Shown piece after piece: positions 1 through 7,333 of a stretch of 10,598 bases of DNA. The stretch lies in assembly GCA_012839015.1 (NCBI GenBank), contig DUOF01000026.1, positions 1 through 10,598 of the forward strand, written 5' to 3'. Numbering within the stretch: the stretch's first letter is position 1; each line of letters starts with the position of its first letter. This DNA comes from a bacterium. GTDB lineage: Bacteria > Bacillota_I > Bacilli_A > RFN20 > DUOF01. The notes beneath the pieces were generated by a model, which did no database searches, was not told where the DNA came from, and was given only the letters and a program-made list of their open reading frames with translations. A program made the translations under genes and the position numbers.

Positions 1-174
1 GCCAACTTTTATAACTTCAGTAAAAGTAAATTAGACATAGTTTTCAGGTGATTGATAATAATTCAAGGTATTTCAATTAATAAAAAAGATAATAATAATC
101 TTGTTAATTTTTTATTAGATAGTAGTGATTATTATTTTGATATTTTTGGACTATGGGGTAGACTATTCATATAG
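1..174 (+). CDS. Possible C-terminal end of an unrecognised protein (partial, contains in-frame TGA)
   Basis: Frame 1 is open from the left edge to a TAG at 172-174, giving about 57 residues, but only if the TGA at 49-51 is read as an amino acid. The other two + frames hit TAA or TAG within the first 40 bases. About two thirds of codons start with a purine, as expected of coding DNA, and the peptide ends ...DIFGLWGRLFI. The TAG is directly followed by the ribosome binding site of dps, the same tight spacing seen at other junctions here. I do not recognise the family. If TGA is a stop in this organism, the protein would instead end ...LDIVFR at position 48 and 52-191 would be non-coding. No terminator hairpin is visible between this frame and dps. 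Confidence 0.42.
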
Positions 175-191
175 AAAGGGGGGGGACAAAA
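175..191 (+). promoter_or_regulatory. dps ribosome binding site with an eight-G run
   Basis: AAA is followed by eight consecutive G (178-185) and ACAAAA before the ATG at 192. The G run is the only Shine-Dalgarno-like element upstream and can pair with the CCUCC of 16S rRNA through one G-U wobble. Other genes here use ordinary AAGGAGG or GAGGTG sites, so the pure G tract stands out. Such tracts are prone to length change by slippage. Confidence 0.7.
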
Positions 192-629
192 ATGAATACT
201 AATTTATTAGAGTTACTTAATAAAGAAGTTGCAAACTTTGGTGTTTTATACATTAAATTGCATAACTATCATTGGTTTGTAAAGGGAAATAATTTCTATA
301 CACTACATGAAAAATTTGAAGAAATTTATGATGAAACCACTGCACATTTAGATGAAATTGCAGAGAGACTAGTTATGTTAAATTATAAACCTGCTGCATC
401 TTTAAAAGAGTTTTTAGAATTAACTTCTCTTAAGGAAGCGACTGGTAATGAAAGTGAAGTAGAAATGGTTAATAGTATAATAAATGACCTTAAAGTAATT
501 GATCAAGAGTTTGCTAAAGGTATTGAACTTGCCGATGAGGCAAATGATGATGTCAGCGCTGATATGATTACAGGTATTAGGGCCAGTTTACAAAAACATA
601 TCTGGATGCTAACTGCATTTCTAGGATAA
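192..629 (+). CDS. dps: Dps-family ferritin-like DNA-protection / iron-storage protein
   Basis: The 145-residue protein is a typical short Dps. Members form dodecameric cytosolic shells that oxidise Fe(II), usually with peroxide, and store it, limiting Fenton damage; some also bind DNA. The signature HNYHWFVKGNNFYTLHEKFE spans residues 24-43. His27, His39, Glu43, Asp54 and Glu58 have the spacing of the inter-subunit ferroxidase ligands of Listeria Dps (H31, H43, D47, D58, E62). The C-terminus (HIWMLTAFLG) is also standard. There is no long lysine-rich N-terminal tail, so DNA binding through a tail is unlikely. It ends in TAA and is followed by a strong terminator, so it is the last gene of its transcript. 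Translation starts 6 bases after a G8 tract, which may make expression variable. Confidence 0.95.
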   Translation: MNTNLLELLNKEVANFGVLYIKLHNYHWFVKGNNFYTLHEKFEEIYDETTAHLDEIAERLVMLNYKPAASLKEFLELTSLKEATGNESEVEMVNSIINDLKVIDQEFAKGIELADEANDDVSADMITGIRASLQKHIWMLTAFLG

Positions 630-640
630 GTACTTAAATA

Positions 641-683
641 TATAAAAAGGAGGATAATCATTAAGGTTATCCTCCTTTTATAT
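641..683. terminator. Bidirectional intrinsic terminator between dps and pdp
   Basis: AAAAGGAGGATAA (645-657) pairs perfectly with TTATCCTCCTTTT (667-679), a 13-bp stem with a 9-base loop. On the + strand the stem runs into a T-rich tract (TTTTATATTTATAT). On the - strand it is followed by TTTTTATATA. It therefore can end both the dps transcript and the convergent pdp transcript. The GGAGG in the stem resembles a Shine-Dalgarno sequence but has no start codon behind it. Confidence 0.9.
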
Positions 684-1961
684 TTATATGATATCAATTA
701 TATCCTTTAACTTTTTAGTCTTTTTGTTAGTGATCACTAGAGTACTTATTAGTTCATTAATAAGTTCTTGGTCAAGTTTATTTTTAGCATATACTTCAAA
801 GATAATATCATCCTTGTTTATATAATCACCGATCTTATTTTTAATAATAATACCAACATCATAATCAATGATATCTTCCTTGGTTAGTCTACCTCCACCT
901 AACCTAGAAGAGAGTCTCCCTAGCTTTTCAGTATCAACATATTTTAAATATCCTGAATTATTAGACTTTATTTTGATTGGTTTATATTTTAATTTTAATT
1001 CACTTAAATTACCACCTTGTGCGGTAATAAGTTCTTCAAATTTCTTGTAAGCATTAGCGTTACTTAAGTTATCCTCTAGCAACTTTTTAATATCTTGACC
1101 CTCAAATAGATTACTTTCTTTTGCAATTAGGTAAGCCAGGGTAAGACAAGTATCTTTTAGATCTTTTGGTCCTTTACCTTTTAGAGTTTCGATAGATTCT
1201 AACACTTCTAGTTTATTGCCGATAGCATATCCAAGCGGCTCATCCATTGATGATATGATCGCTCTTACCTTTTTATTGAATCTACTACCGATCTTAATCA
1301 TTAAAGCCGCAGCCTTTCTAGCAGTCTTTAAATCCTTAAAGAAGGCTCCATTACCTACCTTTACATCTAGACAAATAATATCGCTATCAAGAGCGATTTT
1401 TTTAGACATTATTGAAGATACTATAAGGGGAAGACTTTCAATTGTAGCGCTTACATCTCTTAGAGCATAAAGTTTTTTATCCGCTAGAGCAATTTCTTCG
1501 CTCTGAGAAATAACGCTACAACCTATTTCATTAACCTGTTTAATAAATGACTCACTAGTAAGTTCTACTTTAAAGTTAGGGATTGATTCTAATTTATCAA
1601 TGGTACCACCTGTATGTCCTAAACCTCTTCCAGACATCTTAGCGACCTTAATACCAATACTAGCAAGAAGTGGTACTAGGACTAGAGTAGTTTTATCTCC
1701 TACACCACCAGTAGAATGCTTATCAGCGATAACGCCTTCGATTAAAGATAAATCAAGTGTTTGACCACTGTTAATAATAGCTTTAGTTAGATAATAGGTT
1801 TCCTCTTCACTCATTCCGTTAAGGTAAATTGCCATAAGTAGACTAGATGCTTGATAATCTTTAATACTATCACTAGAATAACCATCGATAAAATAATTGA
1901 TCTCTGACTCATTTAATTCTAATCCGTCTCTTTTCTTAGCTATGATTTCGATAATACCCAT
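684..1961 (-). CDS. pdp: Pyrimidine-nucleoside phosphorylase
   Basis: The 425-residue protein matches the usual length of bacterial pyrimidine-nucleoside phosphorylases (about 430). These cytosolic homodimers split uridine, deoxyuridine or thymidine with phosphate into base and (deoxy)ribose-1-phosphate for salvage. The phosphate site DKHSTGGVGDKTT lies at residues 80-92 and the family signature SGRGLGHTGGTIDKLES at 110-126. Arg168, Ser183 and Lys187, which bind the pyrimidine in the Geobacillus enzyme, sit in LRDVSATIES and SSIMSKK at matching positions. The start is ATG at 1961, preceded by GAGGTG. The gene appears to be transcribed alone from an extended -10 promoter and ends at the shared terminator. 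It lacks the deoC/cdd neighbours often found beside pdp. Thymidine phosphorylase (DeoA) is the close alternative; length and family fit Pdp better. Confidence 0.96.
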   Translation of the reverse strand: MGIIEIIAKKRDGLELNESEINYFIDGYSSDSIKDYQASSLLMAIYLNGMSEEETYYLTKAIINSGQTLDLSLIEGVIADKHSTGGVGDKTTLVLVPLLASIGIKVAKMSGRGLGHTGGTIDKLESIPNFKVELTSESFIKQVNEIGCSVISQSEEIALADKKLYALRDVSATIESLPLIVSSIMSKKIALDSDIICLDVKVGNGAFFKDLKTARKAAALMIKIGSRFNKKVRAIISSMDEPLGYAIGNKLEVLESIETLKGKGPKDLKDTCLTLAYLIAKESNLFEGQDIKKLLEDNLSNANAYKKFEELITAQGGNLSELKLKYKPIKIKSNNSGYLKYVDTEKLGRLSSRLGGGRLTKEDIIDYDVGIIIKNKIGDYINKDDIIFEVYAKNKLDQELINELISTLVITNKKTKKLKDIIDII

Positions 1962-1984
1962 CTATTACACCTCGCGATATTTTA

Positions 1985-1993
1985 ATTATAGCA
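1985..1993 (-). promoter_or_regulatory. Extended -10 promoter for pdp
   Basis: On the - strand the sequence TGCTATAAT is a perfect extended -10 element (TG-n-TATAAT). No good -35 lies 16-18 bases upstream, which extended -10 promoters tolerate. It would give a leader of roughly 17 bases holding the GAGGTG ribosome binding site (1968-1973). No equally clear promoter for the divergent rsmF is visible; TAAAAT at 2003-2008 is a weak candidate. Confidence 0.5.
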
Positions 1994-2029
1994 TTATTTT
2001 GTTAAAATTATTAAGAAGGAGTCACAAAA

Positions 2030-3352
2030 ATGGATTATAAAGACTATATATACAAATTATTAGGAAAAATACGTGCCGAGAGTCTTTTAAACTCACAAGA
2101 TGAAGATAGTATTAGTTGTCTTAGATTAAACTTATTAAAGACAAACAAAGAATCATTTGAAGCATTATTTCCTAATTTAGATAAACACAATTACGTAAAT
2201 GAAGCCTATTATTTTAGTAAGAGTGATTTTCGTTTTGGTAAGTCGCCGCTTCATAATGCAGGCATGTATTATATTCAGGATGCCAGTGCGATGATGGTAG
2301 TAAAACTACTTAATATAGAAGAAAATGATAAGGTTTTAGATATGTGTGCTGCCCCAGGAGGTAAGAGCACTCAAGTAGCTAGTTATCTTAATAATACAGG
2401 ATTACTTTTAGCTAATGATGTAAATCATAAACGGGCTTTAGCACTTAGTGAAAATATTGAAAGAATGGGAATTAAAAATGCGGTAGTAAGTAGTGAGAGT
2501 GCTAGTAAGATTGCTAATACATTCGAAGGATACTTTGATAAGGTTATATTAGATGCACCTTGTTCGGGACAAGGGATGTTTAGGAAAAATGAGGCTGTGA
2601 AAGATGATTGGACTTATAACAAAACCCTAAGTTTAAGTACTTTACAAAAAGAGTTAATACTAGACTCATACAAATGCCTAAGGAGAGATGGTATTATGGT
2701 TTATTCTACTTGTACTTTTGCAAGGGAAGAAAATGAAGAAGTTATCGAATATCTTCTTGAAAACACGAATGCTAGTTTAATTAATATTGACAAAGAAAAA
2801 GATTTTGATGAAGCTTTTAATATTAGCGAAGCGATAAGACTATATCCTGATAAGTTTAAAGGGGAAGGACATTTTATTGCTTTAATTAGATGTAACGATG
2901 ATCATCAAAATAGGGTCAGCAATTACAACAAACCAGCTTCAAATAAAGATATAGAAATATTTAGACAATTTGAAAAAGAACATTTAAATACTGATCTTCA
3001 AGGCACTTTTATTAAAATGGGAGACGAACTACATTTACTTCCTAAAAACACCTTTGCATTAAACAACTTAAAAGTTTTAAGAAACGGTCTACATCTTGGT
3101 AAAATCGTTAAAAATAACTTTAAACCAAATCATGCTCTTGCCTTATCACTTGATAAGAGCCTAGTAAAAGCTTATTTAAATTTAGATCATGAAAGTCAAA
3201 GTGCTAATGATTATTTAAAAGGTCTAACTTTGACTATCGAGGGTAAAAAAGGCTATAATCTAGTGTGTGTTAATAATACTCCACTTGGTTGGACAAAAAG
3301 TGATGGAAGTATCCATAAAAACCTGTATCCTAAGGGACTTAGAAACTTTTAA
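2030..3352 (+). CDS. rsmF: RsmF-type 16S rRNA (cytosine-C5) methyltransferase
   Basis: The 440-residue cytosolic protein belongs to the NOL1/NOP2/Sun family of SAM-dependent RNA m5C methyltransferases. The SAM-binding motif I, VLDMCAAPGGKSTQ, is at residues 102-115. Motif IV, LDAPCSGQGMF, holds Cys178. Motif VI, YSTCTFAREENEEV, holds Cys228. These two cysteines are the release and catalytic nucleophile positions of the family. An N-terminal segment (about 1-85) and a long C-terminal extension after residue 300, ending in a PUA-like segment with GWTKSDGSIHKNLYP, match the RsmF/YebU layout rather than RsmB. E. coli RsmF methylates C1407 of 16S rRNA; the exact target in this organism is inferred. 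AAGGAG at 2016-2021 precedes the ATG by 8 bases. It is the first gene of an operon with cls and tmcAL; its TAA is merged with the next Shine-Dalgarno sequence. Confidence 0.93.
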   Translation: MDYKDYIYKLLGKIRAESLLNSQDEDSISCLRLNLLKTNKESFEALFPNLDKHNYVNEAYYFSKSDFRFGKSPLHNAGMYYIQDASAMMVVKLLNIEENDKVLDMCAAPGGKSTQVASYLNNTGLLLANDVNHKRALALSENIERMGIKNAVVSSESASKIANTFEGYFDKVILDAPCSGQGMFRKNEAVKDDWTYNKTLSLSTLQKELILDSYKCLRRDGIMVYSTCTFAREENEEVIEYLLENTNASLINIDKEKDFDEAFNISEAIRLYPDKFKGEGHFIALIRCNDDHQNRVSNYNKPASNKDIEIFRQFEKEHLNTDLQGTFIKMGDELHLLPKNTFALNNLKVLRNGLHLGKIVKNNFKPNHALALSLDKSLVKAYLNLDHESQSANDYLKGLTLTIEGKKGYNLVCVNNTPLGWTKSDGSIHKNLYPKGLRNF

Positions 3353-3363
3353 GGAGGGATAAA

Positions 3364-4812
3364 ATGAGTAATCTAGCGATTTTAATTATTATGTCAGGGC
3401 TAATTAATATATCCTTAATTATTTCAATTATTTTCATAGAAAGAAAAAAACCTGAAAGTGCTCTTGGCTGGATTGTCACAATTATATTCCTGCCTTTTTT
3501 AGGGTTTATTATATATATGCTTTTTGGTGAAACTTTTCGTTTTGAAGCCAAGAAAAAAGATCGTTACAAATTAATCAGTGATAGAAATTATAAAAAGACA
3601 ATTTCTAACCAAATAAAACACTTGGTCGATACTGAAGAAAAGGTTAGAAAAATACCTCATGTTGATTTAATGATTTTAAATGTTAATAATGCTGGTAGCA
3701 TGTTAACCAGTAATAATGAGACGCGTTTACTTCTAAGTGCTAAAGAAAAGTTTGAACAACTAGAAAAGGATATTGAAAACGCTAAATCCAGTATCAATCT
3801 ATCATACTACATCATGAGATCAGATGAAGTAGGGACATTATTCAGAGATTTATTAGTTAAAAAGGCTTCTGAAGGTGTTGAAGTAAGATTACTTTATGAT
3901 CGTTTTGGTTCTAATACTTTACCAAAAAAATTCTTCCAACCCCTGATAGATGCAGGGGGCATAGTTAAGGAATACTTTCCTACTAGAATTTGGTTTAGAC
4001 CATTGTTTAACCACCGTAATCACCGAAAGATGGTAATTATTGATGGTGAAATTAGTTATCTAGGCGGTATTAATATTGGTAAAGAATACCTCGGGGATGG
4101 AAAACCAACCCCATGGAGAGACACCCACTTAAAACTTATTGGTAGCAGCTCCAATATGGTTCAAATACAGTTCTTCCTAGATTATCTTTTCGTGTCCGAT
4201 GAGCAGATAGACTTTAGTGATAGAGAAACATTTTTAAAATACTTCCCTAGTGTTGAATCAAAAGGAACAAAAGATGTTCAAATAATCGCTTCAGGTCCTG
4301 ATTATCTTGAACCCAATGTTAGGAATGCATATTTAAAGATGATTAATAATGCTAAAAAGAACATCTATATTCAGACTCCTTACTATATACCTGATGAAGC
4401 AACTCAAGCTGCTTTAAAAATTGCTGTAAAGTCGGGTGTTAATGTAAAACTAATGATACCGGGTATACCTGATAAGAAACTGGTTTATTATGTAACCCTG
4501 TCTCATATTCAAGAACTTTTAGAAGCCGGTATTGAAGTATACCTATATGAGGGTTTTATGCATAGCAAGTTAGTCATTTGTGATGATCAAGTTGTTAGCA
4601 TTGGAAGTGCTAATATAGATAGGCGTAGCTTCTCTTTAAACTTTGAACTTAATGCAGTTATCTATGATCATGAATTTGCTATAGAGAATATAGAAGCCTT
4701 TACTAAAGATATTGAAAAGAGTAAGAAAATAACTTACCAAGAATTCTTGCAAAGGCCATTTAGACAAAAAGTAAAAGAACAAATACTGCGTTTGTTCTCA
4801 CCATTACTTTAA
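3364..4812 (+). CDS. cls: Cardiolipin synthase (two-HKD phospholipase D family)
   Basis: The 482-residue membrane enzyme condenses two phosphatidylglycerol molecules to cardiolipin and glycerol. Two N-terminal membrane helices (about residues 2-24 and 34-54) carry the cardiolipin synthase N-terminal pattern ESALGWIVTIIFLPFLG. Two phospholipase D domains follow, each with a complete HxKxxxxD motif: HRKMVIID with His220, Lys222 and Asp227, and HSKLVICD with His400, Lys402 and Asp407. The trailing GGINIGKEYL and GSANIDRRSF segments are also present. Length matches Bacillus ClsA/YwnE-type enzymes (about 480). Translation starts 11 bases after the rsmF stop, with TAAGGAGGG joining stop and ribosome binding site. 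The three-gene operon links membrane lipid synthesis with RNA modification only by position; no functional tie is evident. Confidence 0.95.
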   Translation: MSNLAILIIMSGLINISLIISIIFIERKKPESALGWIVTIIFLPFLGFIIYMLFGETFRFEAKKKDRYKLISDRNYKKTISNQIKHLVDTEEKVRKIPHVDLMILNVNNAGSMLTSNNETRLLLSAKEKFEQLEKDIENAKSSINLSYYIMRSDEVGTLFRDLLVKKASEGVEVRLLYDRFGSNTLPKKFFQPLIDAGGIVKEYFPTRIWFRPLFNHRNHRKMVIIDGEISYLGGINIGKEYLGDGKPTPWRDTHLKLIGSSSNMVQIQFFLDYLFVSDEQIDFSDRETFLKYFPSVESKGTKDVQIIASGPDYLEPNVRNAYLKMINNAKKNIYIQTPYYIPDEATQAALKIAVKSGVNVKLMIPGIPDKKLVYYVTLSHIQELLEAGIEVYLYEGFMHSKLVICDDQVVSIGSANIDRRSFSLNFELNAVIYDHEFAIENIEAFTKDIEKSKKITYQEFLQRPFRQKVKEQILRLFSPLL

Positions 4813-4823
4813 GGAGGTAAATT

Positions 4824-5993
4824 ATGAAAATATGTGGAATCATTGTAGAATATAATCCGTTTCATAACGGTCATTTACATCACTTAAATAAAACTAGGGA
4901 ATTAACTAATGCTGATATAGTTATTGCAGTTATGTCTGGAAACTTTGTTCAACGAGGAGAACCGGCGATTATAGGTAAGGAAGCTAGGGTGAAAGAAGCT
5001 CTTAGACAAGGAATTGACTTAGTAGTGGAACTACCATTTCTATATACCGTAGAAAACGCCAATATCTTTGCATCTTACGCTCTTTCTATCCTTAACCATC
5101 TAGGAGTTAATCAAATCTGTTTTGGAAGCGAAACAGGTGATACAAAAGACTTCTTAGATAGATTTGAAAATTCTTCGCTTCTTTCACCGCATTTAGATTT
5201 TAGGGTAAGTGACTTAATGGATGAAGGTTATGCTTATCCAAAAGCTATGGCTATAGCATTAGAAGAGATCGATGACTTTAAACTAGAGACTCCTAATGAT
5301 ATTTTAGGTCTAGCTTACTACAGTGAAATAAAGAAGAAAAACTATCCAATAGAGATCTTTACAATAAAAAGAAGTAATGATTATAAATTACTAGATCTTG
5401 ATAGTAATATTGTAAGTGCTACCGCTATTAGGGGAGCACTTCAAAAGGATAAAGATGTTAGCGAGTTTACCTCCATGAGTGAGGCATTAAACAAAGATGA
5501 ACTTGTCTTCTTAGATGATTTCTTTGATACTTTAAAGTATAAACTTATTAGTAGCGAAGCTAGTGAAATAAGGACTATACATTTAGTTAATGAAGGTATC
5601 GAAAACCTATTTAAGAAAAATATTGTTACTAGCAATAATATGCAGGAGTTTATCAACTCTTGTATCTCAAAAAGATATACGGCTGCTAGGATAAAAAGAA
5701 CAATTATCCATATCTTATGTAACACCAAAAAAGAATTAGCGGATGAATTCTTAAAGAAAGATATTAGTTATATTAGACTCCTTGGTTTTAACAAAAAGGG
5801 TAGTGATTACTTAAGGAGTATAAGGAAAGATGTAAGTATTCCTATCTTATCAAAGTTTAGGGGTAACTCATTTAAACTTCTTAGTGAAGAAAAAAAAGTT
5901 ACTTACATTTATGCGAGTAACTTAAGTAATTCTATAAGAAATAGATTATATGATGAAGAACATTACTTGTATCCGATTAGATTTATTAATTAA
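4824..5993 (+). CDS. tmcAL: tRNA(Met) cytidine acetate ligase
   Basis: The 389-residue cytosolic protein is TmcAL (YlbM in B. subtilis, slightly longer). It activates acetate with ATP and makes N4-acetylcytidine at C34 of elongator tRNA-Met, helping AUG decoding. The nucleotidyltransferase-like start IIVEYNPFHNGHLHHL carries the HxGH motif at residues 14-17. MSGNFVQRGEPA, GIDLVVELPF, CFGSETGD and SATAIRGAL follow in the family order, and the C-terminal YIRLLGFNKKGSDYL is conserved. The Arg of SATAIRG is encoded by AGG, which shows AGG keeps its normal meaning. ATG follows GGAGG (4813-4817) by 6 bases. The last 8 bases overlap the end of the convergent gene on the other strand and no terminator hairpin is visible between them. 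Confidence 0.95.
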   Translation: MKICGIIVEYNPFHNGHLHHLNKTRELTNADIVIAVMSGNFVQRGEPAIIGKEARVKEALRQGIDLVVELPFLYTVENANIFASYALSILNHLGVNQICFGSETGDTKDFLDRFENSSLLSPHLDFRVSDLMDEGYAYPKAMAIALEEIDDFKLETPNDILGLAYYSEIKKKNYPIEIFTIKRSNDYKLLDLDSNIVSATAIRGALQKDKDVSEFTSMSEALNKDELVFLDDFFDTLKYKLISSEASEIRTIHLVNEGIENLFKKNIVTSNNMQEFINSCISKRYTAARIKRTIIHILCNTKKELADEFLKKDISYIRLLGFNKKGSDYLRSIRKDVSIPILSKFRGNSFKLLSEEKKVTYIYASNLSNSIRNRLYDEEHYLYPIRFIN

Positions 5994-6429
5994 AGGAAGT
6001 CTTAAGATTTTCTAAATGAGTCATATTACTGCTTTCTAAATCTATTAATTCATTAACTAGATCACGTATTTCTAGTTCTGCTTTTTTGTACTTATTTAGT
6101 AGTCTTTGTCCACTTTCGACACCCATACTACTGCCCTTTATAAAAGCTTCTATAAACTCCTTGTCGCTGCTTTTTCTAACTGCAGAGAGTTGGGCCTGCA
6201 TCCAAAGAAAACTCCTAGAAAGAAGATGAGTACTCTTAGGTTTCTTCCCAGATCTTGTAAATTGTTTTACAACATCATCTTGTATTTGTTTGTACTTATT
6301 AACATGAGTATTTAGATACTCCTTTAAATGGTTATTTTGCACCTTTGGAATCATCGCTTCAGATGCTTCAATTCCCATATGTAAGTCAAAATATAATTTG
6401 TTTGCTAATTCTACTGTAGTTTTATCCAT
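5986..6429 (-). CDS. Small helical-bundle (ferritin-like DUF type) protein
   Basis: I place the start at ATG 6429, giving 147 residues that begin MDKTTVELANKLY, because AAGGTG lies 6 bases before it. A TTG ten codons upstream (6459) keeps the frame but has no ribosome binding site. The sequence predicts four long amphipathic helices (about 3-28, 33-58, 70-105, 118-145) and no signal peptide or membrane span. The pattern resembles Firmicutes hypothetical proteins of about 150 residues with a ferritin-like fold, with hallmarks KxGxEAxxxxxPKV near the start and KGSSMGVESGQRLLNKY in the third helix region. I see no classical E-x-x-H iron ligands, so metal binding is doubtful and the function is unknown. 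No terminator separates it from the protease gene upstream, so it may share that transcript or have its own weak promoter. Confidence 0.8.
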   Translation of the reverse strand: MDKTTVELANKLYFDLHMGIEASEAMIPKVQNNHLKEYLNTHVNKYKQIQDDVVKQFTRSGKKPKSTHLLSRSFLWMQAQLSAVRKSSDKEFIEAFIKGSSMGVESGQRLLNKYKKAELEIRDLVNELIDLESSNMTHLENLKTSFN

Positions 6430-6431
6430 AT

Positions 6432-6468
6432 TTATCACCTTGTTAGATATTTTAACCAATAGTGATAA
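6432..6468 (-). promoter_or_regulatory. Hairpin covering the ribosome binding site of the 5986-6429 gene
   Basis: In the - strand transcript TTATCAC (6468-6462) pairs with GTGATAA (6438-6432). Inside it TTGGTTA (6459-6453) pairs with TAACAA (6445-6440) with one bulged G, leaving a 7-base loop. The Shine-Dalgarno AAGGTG (6441-6436) is largely inside the paired arm, so folding would hide it. No T run follows the stem, so it is not a terminator. A role in translation control is inference; the stem is short and A+T-rich. Confidence 0.38.
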
Positions 6469-6481
6469 TTGTATGCTTAAG

Positions 6482-7333
6482 TTAATAAAATTTAATGTTA
6501 TTTTCCTTTAGAAACTGTTTGATAATATTCATATGAACACTAACACCTAGATTAATGAAGGGATAATTAGAAACACTTTTTAGTTGTCCATCATTAGCCT
6601 TTACTTCCTTGTTTTCGATATCAAAACCTAAATGAAGGTGTCTAGTAAGACTTTGGATGCCAATGATATCCCCATTCTTATCAAACAAGGGTCCCCCGCT
6701 TTGGCCTTTAAGTCCTGGAGTAGATGTTTCAATGGCAAATAGTTGACTCTCATCTTTGATAAATCTAGTAACCATACCTTCTAGAGGGAAAAGAGGAGTT
6801 TGAATATTACCACTAGAGTTAAATTCAACACTGTCTCTTAACTTATTATATTCAAAGTTAGTAAACTCTGGGAAAGGGAAACCAACTTTACAAACTAGCT
6901 CACCTTGATTAACTTCATTCTTACTAAAGGTGGCATAACCTTGGTAGTTAATACTTTCAAAGTCATTGAATTTAATAATAGCTAGGTCATATTTAGGGTG
7001 TAAGATGCAAGTAATCGAGGTAGAGTTATTAACCGAGTTTGGATAGTTAAAGATACGTTCGACTACTTTGCCTTTAGTGTAGTTAAATTTTTTCTCACAA
7101 GTCTCTAAGTCAAAGACTTCTCTTTCTTTCTTAAAGTTAGCGTAGTTAGTATTTAACTTAATTGAGTCGATGATTGCCACAGCAACATGTTTACAAGTAA
7201 TCGCTACTCCTTCTTCATTAACAAAAAACATCGTGGCACTGCCATTATTTAGTTTGTTATCTAAATAGGTTCTCTCAACAAAGTAGATGGGTCTAGTATA
7301 TTGACTGACCCTTTTAATCGCATTTACAAACAT
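6482..7333 (-). CDS. Cytosolic trypsin-like serine protease
   Basis: The 283-residue protein has a full chymotrypsin-fold triad. His49 is in AITCKHVA, Asp116 in HPKYDLAIIKF, and Ser212 in GLKGQSGGPLFD with the oxyanion-hole glycine before it. A start NGSATMFFVNEEG (residues 30-42) and GDIIGIQS after the serine fit the S1 family of bacterial trypsin-like and Deg-type proteases. It has no PDZ domain, no signal peptide and no membrane span, so it probably acts in the cytosol or is recruited to the membrane by a partner. Its ATG shares one base with the stop of the preceding coiled-coil gene (TAATG), and no strong Shine-Dalgarno is present, so its translation is likely coupled to that gene. The substrate is unknown; the neighbour is the obvious candidate as partner or target. 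Confidence 0.9.
   Translation of the reverse strand: MFVNAIKRVSQYTRPIYFVERTYLDNKLNNGSATMFFVNEEGVAITCKHVAVAIIDSIKLNTNYANFKKEREVFDLETCEKKFNYTKGKVVERIFNYPNSVNNSTSITCILHPKYDLAIIKFNDFESINYQGYATFSKNEVNQGELVCKVGFPFPEFTNFEYNKLRDSVEFNSSGNIQTPLFPLEGMVTRFIKDESQLFAIETSTPGLKGQSGGPLFDKNGDIIGIQSLTRHLHLGFDIENKEVKANDGQLKSVSNYPFINLGVSVHMNIIKQFLKENNIKFY

Noticed and set aside
137..164. A dps promoter TTGATA - 16 bases - TAGACT
   Set aside because: The -10 matches only four of six bases in A+T-rich DNA and it overlaps a possible coding frame; not strong enough to list.
5441..5728. Antisense open frame of 95 codons inside tmcAL
   Set aside because: It lies wholly opposite a conserved gene, has no ribosome binding site or recognisable domain; the hydrophobic translation is typical of a shadow frame. 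The same holds for open frames opposite pdp (868-1050, 1216-1470), at rsmF/cls (3339-3551), opposite dps (503-697) and at 6106-6315.
2030..5993. Reassignment of arginine codons AGG or CGG, reported in some uncultivated Bacilli
   Set aside because: AGG falls at conserved arginines (GMFRK in rsmF, SATAIRG in tmcAL) and CGG encodes the conserved Arg of HKRAL in rsmF, so both keep the normal meaning.
6457..6459. TTG start for the helical-bundle gene
   Set aside because: It has no Shine-Dalgarno, while the ATG at 6429 has AAGGTG at good spacing and gives the usual family start MDKTTVEL.
6432..6468. The leader hairpin as a terminator of the protease operon
   Set aside because: The stem is A+T-rich and is not followed by a T run on the - strand.
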